Shown piece after piece: positions 9,645 through 19,700 of a stretch of DNA of 22,766 bases; position 1 is the first letter of the stretch, and every line of letters begins with the position of its first letter. The notes below the pieces were generated by a model. That model was not told where the DNA came from. It ran no database searches and saw nothing but the letters and a program-made list of their open reading frames with translations. Source of the stretch: Willaertia magna. Taxonomy: Eukaryota; Heterolobosea; Eutetramitea; Acrasida; Naegleriidae. A program made the position numbers and the translations under genes. The DNA lies in the NCBI GenBank assembly GCA_902984215.1, contig CADWAF010004304.1, positions 1 to 22,766 of the forward strand. The letters are read 5' to 3'.

Positions 9645-10268
9645 TTAGTTCTTTAACAGATTTAATTCTTTCCATTCCTCTTTTCCAATTTTATGCCTCA
9701 ATTTAGAAAGTATTTCTTGTTCTTTACTATTCATAATTAAATAATCTTCTTCAATTTCATGATCATAACCTAATAAATGTAACACTCCATGAGTTAATAA
9801 TAAAGCCATGTGATGATTAAGATTTGTATTATTTGAATTACAATAGTCAACTATATAAGGTTGTGAAATAAAAATATCTCCTAAATATTTCTCTTCTTCA
9901 AAAGTTATTCTTCTTTCTTCTTTTAATATCTCAATAACTGGATCATCTTCATTTACACCATTAAATCTCATATTAGGTAAATAAGTTGGATAAGATAATA
10001 TATCAGTTGGTCCAATTTTATGTCTATCCTTTTCATTTAAGTTTGTTATAAATTGATTATCACAAAACACAATAGAAGCTCCATGATTAGGGTATGGTGT
10101 ACATTCAATAATGTAATGTGTCAATAATTGAATTTTCTTTTTACTAAATAAACAATTCTTTAAATTTTTTGAGAATATTGGTATTCTATTTAAATGTAAT
10201 TCTTTTCTTCTTTCCGATGTTAATTTCCACCAGTGTGAAAAACTTGTTTTAAGAATATTTGAGGACAT
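9645..10268 (-). CDS. ybeY: Mitochondrial-type YbeY, rRNA maturation endoribonuclease
   Basis: This 207-residue protein carries the YbeY metal motif HGVLHLLGYDH, with His160, His164 and His170 as the zinc ligands. The family blocks TDILSYP (about 88-94) and GDIFIS (about 130-135) also match. In bacteria and organelles YbeY is a single-strand endoribonuclease that trims small-subunit rRNA and takes part in ribosome quality control. The first 35 or so residues have no bacterial counterpart and are rich in Ser, Lys, Arg and Trp without early acidic residues, as expected of a mitochondrial targeting sequence (inference). ATG 10268 in an AAAAAAATG context is the first ATG of the frame; the open frame continues upstream only with a TTG, so nothing beyond 10268 is annotated as coding. 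The stop is TAA. Confidence 0.9.
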   Translation of the reverse strand: MSSNILKTSFSHWWKLTSERRKELHLNRIPIFSKNLKNCLFSKKKIQLLTHYIIECTPYPNHGASIVFCDNQFITNLNEKDRHKIGPTDILSYPTYLPNMRFNGVNEDDPVIEILKEERRITFEEEKYLGDIFISQPYIVDYCNSNNTNLNHHMALLLTHGVLHLLGYDHEIEEDYLIMNSKEQEILSKLRHKIGKEEWKELNLLKN

Positions 10269-11002
10269 TTTTTTGATTGTTAAAACCCCCTTGCTACATG
10301 CGTTTACGCTCTTGTTTATTGTAAGGGGATGGTACAATTTGTATTTAAAAATAAATTATATTAATGCAATCGATTGACAGAAACACTAACTTCACAAATG
10401 TTCCTTTTTAATTTCTCTGTTATCGTTCAATATTGTATTTTTACAAAACACAATTAGTAACGTATTATGAAAATAATATAAAAAATTGTTACAAGAGAAT
10501 AATTATGAAAGTTTATTTTAATAATTAATTTTTATTATTAATGTTTAATAAATATTAATAAATTACAATATTTAAATAATAATATAAATTTAAAAAATAA
10601 TAATAATTTATGATTTTTATTTTGTAAAAAAAATATAAATTTGTTTTAGAAAACATAAAAATTGTAAAAAATTTAATAAAAAAATAAAATAAAAAAAATC
10701 TCTTTTTATTTTATATTTAATTTTTTATAAAAAACAAGAATTGAATAGGAACTACTGAAATCTTTTTAATTTTTCCAACCTAATTGACAATATTCATTGT
10801 CTTTAAAACCATAAAGCTTATTGGAATAAGTGACAATAACTGTCCATATTTAAAAAAGTGCAAGAACAAAAAATTTATGATTAATCTTAAACATAAAATA
10901 ATAAATATATAGTATTAGGCCTTGTAAGGAATGTGAAATAAATACAAAATTTAAAACGTATTTATTGTTTTTTGTGTATTTACAACGACATCCAAAATGT
11001 TC
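10269..11002. other. Long AT-rich spacer
   Basis: This 734-base gap lies between the YbeY start and the 3' end of the next gene. Bases 10440-10740 are almost pure A and T with homopolymer runs, without a clear tandem unit. A 10-bp palindrome CAATCGATTG sits at 10367-10376, about 100 bases upstream of the YbeY ATG. I see no ORF, tRNA or box C/D pattern. Confidence 0.6.
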
Positions 11003-11995
11003 TTAAAAATAATTTTTAATTATATAAATAACTTGTAATACTTCCTCTAAATTTGCTTTTTGTAAACATATTATTGGATTTAATTCAAAACACAATCTAG
11101 CAACCAAACTGATACTTTTAAAAGGAATTTCTATTTTTCTATTTTTCATCATTTTCACAATTAATCTGTGATTAACATCCAAAGAATTATCTAAAACAAG
11201 CCAACGAATAATTTTCCTTATACATTCTAATATAACTTCAGATACTTTTTTATCTTCAATCTTTAAATATTTATCACATAAAATAAATAAACCTGATTCT
11301 CCCAAAATGGTTTCTGGAACTTCAATGATATAACTAAATATTTCCTTTCTTTTTTCTTCCTCTTTAGTTATTTGAAATTCCTTAAAAAGTTTATGCAATA
11401 ATGTTAAATTACTATCTTTTTTGTCACAATAATATCTAAAATCTGTTAAATAAGCCCATAATCGTCTAAAAAGTACGTTTGAAATAACATTTTCATTTAA
11501 GCATTGAAACATTAAATGAAGTATCATTCTTTCAACATTGTCTTTTTGTTCAACTATTAATTTATATTTATTTGGAACTTTTGAATAAATTTCTAAATAA
11601 AGAAGAGGTTTTATGAAATCATCTTGTCCTTTTTGAATAAATTTACAGGCAATAGCATATTTAGTAATAAAAAAACCGCTTTTTGTTGGATTTCTAAAAA
11701 TTAAAGGATAATGAGTAAAATTATCTTTATTAATTCCTTCACTATTAGAATCTATTTTACCAATTAACGTTTCCGTTTTTTTTAAATTTAGTTTTGTAAG
11801 AACAATTTCAATAGAATTATTTGTGTTTTGTTGATGAAAAAATTCTTCACAAAATTCGCTGGAAAATGTTATCGTTATTTTCCATTCGTCTTTTATTCCT
11901 CCGTCATTATTGAAGAATAGGAGGCGACCACAGAAATCAACAACACCATTATGTTTGGATATTGCAGCAAGTACTGGCAGATTGGTTACTTTCAC
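11003..11995 (-). CDS. Hypothetical protein, start codon unresolved
   Basis: The frame stays open for 331 codons, ends in TAA, and encodes a mixed protein I do not recognise. The N-terminal half (about 15-150) looks beta-rich (ITITFSSEF, IEIVLTKLNL, PLLYLEIYSKV). The C-terminal half (150-330) is mostly amphipathic helices, such as LFRRLWAYLTDF and VSEVILECIRKIIRWLV, possibly an alpha-solenoid. No signal peptide, membrane span or catalytic motif is visible. There is no ATG in the first 150 codons, and a TAA lies three codons upstream of the GTG at 11995. The GTG sits in a strongly A-rich context like the ATG starts of neighbours, so it may be a mutated ATG, a non-AUG start, or the start of a second exon. 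An acceptor AG precedes TG AAA GTA, and an upstream exon supplying one base would splice in frame. The reading frame is convincing; the 5' end is not. Confidence 0.6.
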   Translation of the reverse strand: MKVTNLPVLAAISKHNGVVDFCGRLLFFNNDGGIKDEWKITITFSSEFCEEFFHQQNTNNSIEIVLTKLNLKKTETLIGKIDSNSEGINKDNFTHYPLIFRNPTKSGFFITKYAIACKFIQKGQDDFIKPLLYLEIYSKVPNKYKLIVEQKDNVERMILHLMFQCLNENVISNVLFRRLWAYLTDFRYYCDKKDSNLTLLHKLFKEFQITKEEEKRKEIFSYIIEVPETILGESGLFILCDKYLKIEDKKVSEVILECIRKIIRWLVLDNSLDVNHRLIVKMMKNRKIEIPFKSISLVARLCFELNPIICLQKANLEEVLQVIYIIKNYF

Positions 11996-12402
11996 TTTTT
12001 TTTATACTTTTTAAAGCTTTTTTTTTTATAATTTTCTTTAAGGTAGCACTGGAGGCTGAATATAATTGCTGTAAAAGTTATTGGCGGGAATTCTGTTGGT
12101 AGCACCGTTCGATTTTTGCAAAAAATTAAATGACAATTTATGGGACAACAAAAAATGCCCTTTATTTCTACCTTAAAACTCAACTTTTCGTCTAATTACA
12201 TATTAACCTTTGTTAACCTTTCAACTCATACAGTTCTATAAATAAATGTAAATAATAGTTAATTAAATAAAGTCTTTGCATTTGTATAGTAATATGTTTT
12301 AGATTACAAAATTATGAATTATTATGTTTTCGTTGTAACAAATCGACAAGCAGGCTCCAAACATTATGCACATCCAGTACAGGATTTGTGGATATAAAAA
12401 AT
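11996..12402. other. Spacer upstream of the hypothetical gene
   Basis: This 407-base gap may contain the missing first exon of the 11003-11995 gene. A short minus-strand ORF, MQRLYLINYYLHLFIELYELK, begins at ATG 12279 and ends in a G followed by a GTTAAC donor. It would splice in phase to the downstream exon through an intron of about 220 bases, far longer than others here. A direct repeat TTAACCTTTG/TTAACCTTTC lies near 12204-12223. Nothing else is evident. Confidence 0.3.
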
Positions 12403-14727
12403 TTATTTAATTTCTGGAATTTCCAAATCATTTTGTTTCATAAAAGTTTTACAATTAGTCAACAAACATTCAGCATTATAATCATACGCTAAATAATACA
12501 AATCCAAAACATTTTCCATTACAATATTTTTACAAATCTCTTGTTCTAAATATTTCTTTAATCCAAACAATAAAAATAAATCAGCTTGTAAAAAACATTC
12601 AACCAAACATTCATTATATAAAATTGAATTATTCTCCTTAACACCACAATACATGTATTGTAAAATTATAAATAAAGAAGAAAGTGAAATATTTTTAACT
12701 GTAAATATTTGTAAATTATTTTTAATACCATAAGGTTCTTCATATTGAAATAATTTCTTTAAAAATTCACTTCTTGAAATTAAAATTGCTTTATGAACGT
12801 AAAAACATTTTTCTTTTAAAATAAATTGTAAAGTTGTATTTTCTTGTAATTTATCTAAAATTAAATAATCAATTTCGCCAAAATCTTCATTTTCACTTGT
12901 TAAAATAATATCTGGATAAAATTGTAAATCATTATTTAAATCATTATTTTGTAAAGAATCAAATGGTATATCATGTTGAAAAGGATTTACAATAATCATT
13001 TCCCTAAATGTATCACTTAAATCTTCTTCCAAACTAATTGCTTGATTAGCAAACTTTTTAATCTTTTCTTTTCTCTTTAAAAACTCACCAGAATAATCTA
13101 ATTTCTTTTGTGGTTGACTCATCCAATAATAAGGTAATGTTTGTCCAGGTTTTAAACCAAAAAAGAAATTTAATTCATCATTTAATAATTCTTCATCAAA
13201 TTTATCAAATAATGAATTTTTTGTTGTATTTTCAATTAAATAATTTGTACTTTTATCAAAAAAGTTTGAATTTAACATGTCACTAATCATTATTTTTGTT
13301 TTATCATTTTTCAAAAACGTTAATAATTGTGGAAAACCTTCATTTAATAAACAACTATCAATTGAAATATTTAATTCACTATCTGTATTATGGTTGTTAT
13401 TTAATTTCTTTAATTTTTGTAAAGATAAAATTTCTTGCGGTGCAATTGTAATTTTATCAGTATAAATAATTTGTAAAAATTTAAAGAAAGAAAATCTTGT
13501 AATTTTTTCATTAATTAATAAATAATATCCAGGTCCATTTTGATTTGATAATATTTCATTTGTCAAAGGATTCCATTTTTTACACATGTTTTGTAAAAAT
13601 GGTGGGCATCTACTTTTCAAAATTATAAAATGACATTTAATATCAAAACTTTCTTCAGATAAATAAATTTCATCATTTAAAAAATCTTTATCATTGATTA
13701 ACTTTATAAAAACATTAGCATTTGAATCTAATTGTTGTAAATTATTATTTTCATTATTATTACAATCATCCATTACATTATTTTGTAAAAAAATTGATTG
13801 TAAAACATTACAATTTGTTAAATATAATAAATTTCCCAATTCAAAACCTAATGAAATCTCACCACCCAATAATTCCATAATTTCATTTGCATGAAAATTT
13901 AAATTCTTAATTTTCTTAAAATGTAAAGTTATAAACCATAAAGTATAAAATATTCCATTCATTAAAAGAAAATTTCTTGCTTTTGTATGTTCTGACATTT
14001 TATATAAAATAAATAAAGAATTATCTAAAATATTTTCAATTAATTCAGTTTTTGTTGTATTTTCGTTATTTAAATTTTCGTTATTAGTTGAAATATTGTT
14101 GTTATTGGTTGAAATGCTTGAAAATTCTCTTAAAATTTGACAGATAATTGACAATCCATCAGATAAATAAAAATCATTACGATTTTCTTTTCTAAAAATT
14201 AATTTAGATAATTTACAACATAATTTATCAATTTCAATTAAATCTTGTAAAGAACCGCTTTTTTTATATCCTTCTTCTAAATAAATATTTAATTGTGAAT
14301 TAAAAATTCCAATTTCTGTATCTTGAGGTAAAATTTCGTTAAAATTAAATGTTTTTTCTTTTAATAATTTTTCTTTTAAAACTAAAAGTTTTTCTTCTTT
14401 TTGTTTTTTGTAAAACTCTCGTAAAGACTTATTGTCAGTTGTACCACTATTGTCTTGTTGTAAAGTATAATTGTAATCTTGTTGATTAAAAAAATGACCC
14501 ATTTCTTTTTGTAATTCTTCAGTTTCTTCACATAACATTGTAAAATAATTTGCTTCTTTTTTAGATCTAGATTGTTTTTTATTATTTTTTATTTCTTCTT
14601 CTTTATCTTCATTCTTGATTTGTTTTTTCTTTTTATTATTTTTACTATTATTATTATTACTATTATTAACGGTATTGTTAGAAGATGATGCTTTGTTTTG
14701 TTTGTTGTTGCTTTGTTTTTTGGTCAT
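12403..14727 (-). CDS. ARM-like protein with two BTB/POZ domains
   Basis: The protein has 774 residues from ATG 14727, the first ATG of the frame (11 further codons upstream lead only to a TTG). Residues 1-60 are Lys/Asn/Ser-rich and probably disordered. Residues about 140-330 are helical, with ARM-like segments (LSIICQILREF, SLFILYKMSEHTKARNFLLMNG). A partial BTB lies at about 355-430 (KCHFIILKSRCPPFL, then FSFFKFLQIIYTDKI). A fuller BTB lies at about 625-745: CFYVHKAILISRSEFLKKLF, then LFIILQYMYCG and a helical C-terminal lobe. Two BTBs after ARM-like helices recall substrate adaptors of Cullin-3 ligases (RhoBTB, LZTR1, ABTB types), but no Cul3-binding residue is diagnostic here. A cluster of CTTAAC motifs lies 220-320 bases upstream of its ATG. 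Confidence 0.75.
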   Translation of the reverse strand: MTKKQSNNKQNKASSSNNTVNNSNNNNSKNNKKKKQIKNEDKEEEIKNNKKQSRSKKEANYFTMLCEETEELQKEMGHFFNQQDYNYTLQQDNSGTTDNKSLREFYKKQKEEKLLVLKEKLLKEKTFNFNEILPQDTEIGIFNSQLNIYLEEGYKKSGSLQDLIEIDKLCCKLSKLIFRKENRNDFYLSDGLSIICQILREFSSISTNNNNISTNNENLNNENTTKTELIENILDNSLFILYKMSEHTKARNFLLMNGIFYTLWFITLHFKKIKNLNFHANEIMELLGGEISLGFELGNLLYLTNCNVLQSIFLQNNVMDDCNNNENNNLQQLDSNANVFIKLINDKDFLNDEIYLSEESFDIKCHFIILKSRCPPFLQNMCKKWNPLTNEILSNQNGPGYYLLINEKITRFSFFKFLQIIYTDKITIAPQEILSLQKLKKLNNNHNTDSELNISIDSCLLNEGFPQLLTFLKNDKTKIMISDMLNSNFFDKSTNYLIENTTKNSLFDKFDEELLNDELNFFFGLKPGQTLPYYWMSQPQKKLDYSGEFLKRKEKIKKFANQAISLEEDLSDTFREMIIVNPFQHDIPFDSLQNNDLNNDLQFYPDIILTSENEDFGEIDYLILDKLQENTTLQFILKEKCFYVHKAILISRSEFLKKLFQYEEPYGIKNNLQIFTVKNISLSSLFIILQYMYCGVKENNSILYNECLVECFLQADLFLLFGLKKYLEQEICKNIVMENVLDLYYLAYDYNAECLLTNCKTFMKQNDLEIPEIK

Positions 14728-15141
14728 TTTGTTGTTTGGGCGGAGTAAGTATTGGGACAATTTTTTTGATTAAATTAAATGACAGTATCAGTAAATGAAG
14801 TGTGAAATTGAAATTCAATTCTGTGTTTAACAAAATCTGTTTCCAGAACCATTAGTTGGATATAGAAGCATAATCTCTATTCTTATAAACATTGTCAATT
14901 ACAAAGTCAGCTAAAGCTAAACTCAAATGAGAGGCAGACTCTTCCTTAACAACAATGCTCAATAAACATATTCAAACGAAGTTGAAAAGTACTTTTATCG
15001 TTAAGGGGGAGATAATGAAACACTAAACCTTAACAAAATTGTTAAGAGAGAACAATGCAAGACGGACTACTAAATTTTAATCAATTACAAATTTTATATT
15101 TCTTGAAAATTATTTGAATAATAATTATTAGTCAATTCAAT
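14728..15141. other. Spacer with palindromes and a CTTAAC/GTTAAG cluster
   Basis: The 5' flank of the BTB gene holds a 15-bp palindrome with arms AATTGAA/TTCAATT (14806-14820). Four copies of CTTAAC or its complement follow at 14946-14951, 15000-15005, 15029-15034 and 15041-15046. The last two form an 18-bp palindrome, CTTAACAA-AA-TTGTTAAG (15029-15046). No ORF is seen. This may be regulatory, or may be an uncharacterised RNA gene. Confidence 0.4.
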
Positions 15142-16649
15142 TTATAAATGTTGTTGATTATTATTATTTAAATTCTCCCATTCATTATACCATGATCTAT
15201 GTGGATATTGTTCTGTATTTTCATTTAAACATTGTTTATAATTAAATACTTCATTCTTAATTTCATATGGTTGTGTTCCAAAATTAGTTTTTTTTAAAAT
15301 ATCTTTTAATTTCAATTTTAATAAAGCTTTAGCTCTAGTCTTGGCAATCATATTAAAAACATGTATGTTGTTCATTGTAAATTTAAATTTCAAATCAACA
15401 TAATAGATGTGTACGTATTTACATCTACCATTACCACTGTTATGAAACATATTATAATATAACAAATCTACAGGTATTCTCTTATCTTTAAACATTAACT
15501 CAATATCACTTTCAAATTTAGCTGATTTACCAATATTAATAATGCAATCTAATTTTTGGTCATAAATTGAAGTTTGAAGGCAAACAAAATCCCTTACTGA
15601 AGTAAATAATGCTGGTTTTAAACCTTGACTAGTATGAGTGTAAGATAATGGTATGTTATTCGTTGGATTAACTTTAGTATGTCTATAAGTAATAAAATCT
15701 CCCATAAGTTGTTCATCTCCAGCCATTCTTCCACTTTTTTAAATATTATGTTAAAGATACACAATAATAGTTAAACTTACTCTTGGTCAAAGATTGAGGC
15801 AACAGCATCATGCATGTCACAAGGTAAATCTAAAATAACTTTAGCTACTCTCATTCCCTTTAAATTGTCACCAATCACATAATTAGTTTTAGAAACAAAT
15901 ACTTGATATTTTCCAATCCATTTGTAATTTTCTTCATTAATATTATTTTCTTTAATGGATTTTAAATTTTTACCATTAATAATTCCATCACTAACAAAAT
16001 TCCAATCATTGCTATCTTCAGCTAATGAAAAACCAAAATAAATATCTTTATCTGTCAAAGTAGGTTCAATAAAATCTTTAGGTTGATATCTTATATCTAT
16101 TTCGTTCTTTTTTAATGCAATTTTCCTTGTAAATAATTCACCTTTTTGTTTTAAAAAATCTTTAAATTCTTTACTTCTAACAAATTTCGAAAAATATCCT
16201 GTTTTTAAATCTCTGTGAATTGCAAATTCTAAATCTTCAAATAAATAATTAATTTTTATAGTGACAATATCCATTTCTAGTGCTTTGTCAGAGTTTCTAG
16301 TTAATTCCTGCGATAATTCTTGCCATTGCTTTAAAAGACTTTGTTTCACACTTCCGCTTATGTTTAATGCTAAATGAGACTCACCGACAACAAATGTGTT
16401 AATAATAGATTGTACCTTTTCTATGATATTATTTATGTCTTTATTTTTATTTGATGTTAAAAAAGCTTTTAATTCCTCATAGGCATCAATAAATTCCACA
16501 ATTTCTTCAACCTTATGTGGAGCTAAATAGAGAAAGAAAAACTCTCTAGCTTCCTTTACGTTCAATAGTGCGTCAAACTGTACCTCATAGTCATCCACTT
16601 CAAACGCCTTGTTACCGCCACCTACATTGTTGCTTTTGCTGTCGTTCAT
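15142..16649 (-). CDS. RGS-START domain protein
   Basis: Exons 16649-15781 and 15733-15142 join to give 486 residues. Residues about 22-168 fit an RGS domain: FDALLNVKEAREFFFLYL, then IVEFIDAYEEL, IINTFVV, ALNIS, and YFSKFVRSKEFKDFLKQK. RGS domains speed GTP hydrolysis by G-alpha subunits. Residues about 195-460 fit a START lipid-binding domain. Key matches are VILDLPCDMHDAVASIFDQD before the join, then SVRDFVCLQTS and the C-terminal helix NMIAKTRAKALLKLKLKDIL. Either half alone would be truncated: the first ORF hits TAA right after a GTAAGT donor, and the second lacks the START N-terminus. No membrane span is seen. The likely role is a G-protein regulator tied to a lipid or membrane; the ligand and G-alpha partner are unknown. 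The C-terminal 50 residues are Asn/Gln-rich. Confidence 0.8.
15734..15780 (-). other. Intron of the RGS-START gene
   Basis: This is a 47-base intron with donor GTAAGT (15780) and acceptor AAAAAG (15734). A second acceptor six bases downstream (AG ending at 15728) is also in frame and would give Glu instead of Asp-Gly-Arg at the junction. The choice between them cannot be made from sequence alone. Confidence 0.75.
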
Positions 16650-16762
16650 ATTTTTTTCAAAGTGTCAACCATTATTTTGGTAATTGCCTCCCAAACAATG
16701 TCAAATTAGCCCTATTGTAAATACCAGCGGATATTTAACGCCATATCCATACAAGTAAAACC

Positions 16763-19700
16763 TTAGAGACCAATTCGCCTTGGTGTGGTAATTTTGTTGT
16801 TTGAGGTATTGCGGGAAGATTTGCCAGGAGTAACAATAGATGATTTCTTTCGTGAAGACGTAGTCTCTAGTTTTTCTTGTTCTAAACTTTCTTGCATTTC
16901 TTGTTCTAGTTTCTTTTTAATTTCTTTTCTTTTGGCATCCCTGGAGATGTTTGGAAGTTTTTCAGAAAAGAAGGTTTGAGCTAGTTCAGGAAGCCATTTT
17001 CCATCAATGGCAGTGACACATTGCATATATTCCTTTGCTGTCATAACTAATTCGTGGTATACTACATAGTCTGGGGTAAAACCCATGCCATAGAGAGCAC
17101 TAGTTGGATGTAAATTACAAGGCATTCCTGTCATCATATTGACATATTCTCCAATACCCTTTAGAGTCGCCACATGATGGAAATAACCAGCACAAATTGC
17201 TTTTCTAACAACATCCCATTGGGTACCACAAGAATTAATTATTACACCATTCTTTTTCATAATATCTTCAATTTGAACTCTGACTTCTCTCACTTTTCTC
17301 ATTGCCTTAAAGTGAATGAAATGTTCTGTACACCAAGAGGCAGAATAATCATGTGCTCTCCATTGTTGATATACATTTAATAATGTCAAATGATCACTTT
17401 CTGGAACAAAGAATTTCTCCCTTACAGCGTCAGATTCTTCTTCTCTGTCTTTTGGTCTATAAAATACAGTGGGAACTGAAAGCATTGAAACAATTGTCAA
17501 CACTTCTGCAGTACAACCTAACTTTTCAGCTTGGATTAACATCTTAGACAAAGGTGGATCTAAAGGAAATTCAACCATCTTTTTACCTAATTCTGATAAT
17601 TCACCAGTATTTCCAAGAGCACCTAAAATCCACAATTGATACATAGAGTTCTTCATATTGTCTTGAGGAGGTGGATCCATAAAATCAAATTCCAATAAAT
17701 TTTGAATTCCCAAAGACTTTAATAATAAGACAACATTACCCAAGTTTGTTCTTTGAATTTCTGGTACTGTACTTTTTAACATTTCATTCTTATACTGAGC
17801 TTCTGTGAAAAGACGATAACATTTTCCAGGTCCAGTTCTACCAGCACGTCCAGATCTTTGGTCAGCAGCTGCTTGACTCTCAGGGTATACTTGTAAGGCA
17901 TCCATACCAACTTTTGGATTGTAAACTTTTAATTTACAAAATCCTGTATCAATTACATATAAAATACCATCGACTGTAAGTGACGTTTCTGCAATGTTTG
18001 TTGCCACAATACACTTTCTTTGTCCTGAAGGAGATTTCTCAAAAATCTTTGCTTGTAATTCCGAGGGAAGCATTGAGTAAATAGGTAGAACAATAAGATT
18101 AGGTACTTGATTCTCTTTTCCAACATCTTCTGCGCCTTTCCTGTGCATTGCCATTCTTTCTTCAAGAGCATAACATGTTACCTCAATATCTTCTTGACCT
18201 GTCATAAATATCAGTATGTCACCATCAGGAGGAGTTGTTGTATGTATTGTCATTGCTTGTTTTACAGCTGCCTCAACATAATCTTGGATTGGAGTTTTTG
18301 TGTAAAGTATATCAACTGGATATGTTCTACCAGGAATCTTATAGATTGGAACATTTCCAAAGAAGTTGGAAAATTTGTTGGCATCCATAGTTGCAGAAGT
18401 TACAATAAGTTTAAGATCTCTCCTTCTTGCAACTACTTTCTTTAAAATTCCAAATAAAACATCAGTATTAAGTGATCTTTCGTGAGCTTCATCCATAATA
18501 ATAGCACTATATTGATCTAAATCTGACTCATGAAGTGATTCTCTCAATAAAACACCATCTGTCATATATTTAATTACAGTTTCTTCAGATGTGACATCCT
18601 CAAAACGAATAGAATAACCAACAATTTTACCTAAATCACATCCCATCTCCTCACTTACTCTTTTTGCAACAGACATTGCTGCAACACGTCTAGGTTGAGT
18701 ACAACCTATTCTACCGTATTTTGCATATCCTGCTTCATACAAGTATTGTGTTAACTGCGTTGTTTTTCCTGAACCTGTTTCACCAACAATAATAATTACA
18801 TTATGTTCCTTAATAATTCTTAGCAATTCATCTTTACATCTGTAAATAGGTAATTGTTCCCTTTTCATTTTCGTTAATAATCTCTTTCCCTCATCGCTGG
18901 AAAGTAATTTCTTTTCAGACTCTGTTAAGCTAGCCTCTTGAAGTTTTTTATGAATTTCATTCTCTTCGTTCGCTTCTTCTTCTAAATTTTCTTTTAAAAT
19001 TTTACCAAGTGTTCCTCTATTTTTAAATCTATCTTTAACAGCCTTCATTCTTTCCTTTTTGCTTCTCATCTCCTTAAGCAAGGCACTTCCTTTTCTTGCA
19101 CTTGAGGCTAAGTCTGCAGTAGCATCTTTCACGGGTAATACAGGTTCAGTTTGCTTTGTAAAGGAAACATTTCCATCTAAAAACGGAGGTTTCACATCAT
19201 GATAAATTATCTTAATTCCTTGTTCCTCTTCTTCGGTAACATCTACCTCGTTATTAAAATCATTAGATGTAGCAATACCGCTCAATAATAAACGATTCCT
19301 TTCCCATGCATCATTATCTTTTAATTGTTGAGATTTTTGAGCAGACATCCTATGTCTATTATCTTGAGTTTTTCTGTATTCTTCTTCTTTCTTTCTGAAT
19401 TTATTATTATCTCCTAAGAATTTAGTGCTTTCATCAGTTAGATCTGTAACATAGTTTTCATCCGCATTGTACCATTGTCTTTCTAATTCCAACATATCTT
19501 CCTCACTTTCACCTTCATCTCTCCAATCCAAAGGATCTTTTCCTCTATATGATGAATTATGAGATCTTACACTATTACCTCTATAAGAAGAATTATTTCT
19601 TCTGTAACTACTATCGGAAGAACTAGATGAAGGAGTAGATGAATAATTTCTATCTTTGTAAGGTGATGGATTATAAGTATCTTTCCTAGGAGAAGGGAAC

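Noticed and set aside
10269..10337. N-terminal extension of YbeY by 23 codons
   Set aside because: The extension would begin at TTG. The ATG at 10268 has the usual A-rich context and already provides a targeting-like N-terminus.
11992..12183. 63-codon minus-strand ORF just upstream of the hypothetical gene
   Set aside because: It opens with TTG, ends in a Lys-rich run made by poly-A, and is in a different frame from the gene downstream. I could not turn it into a convincing first exon.
14985..15000. GTTGAAAAGTACTTTTATCG-like stretch resembling 28S GAUGAAAAGAACUUUG, as a third snoRNA
   Set aside because: The antisense strand shows no CTGA adjoining the match and no RTGATGA upstream at a suitable distance.
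18107..18445. 112-codon plus-strand ORF inside PRP16
   Set aside because: It is antisense to the conserved helicase core, with no family resemblance of its own.
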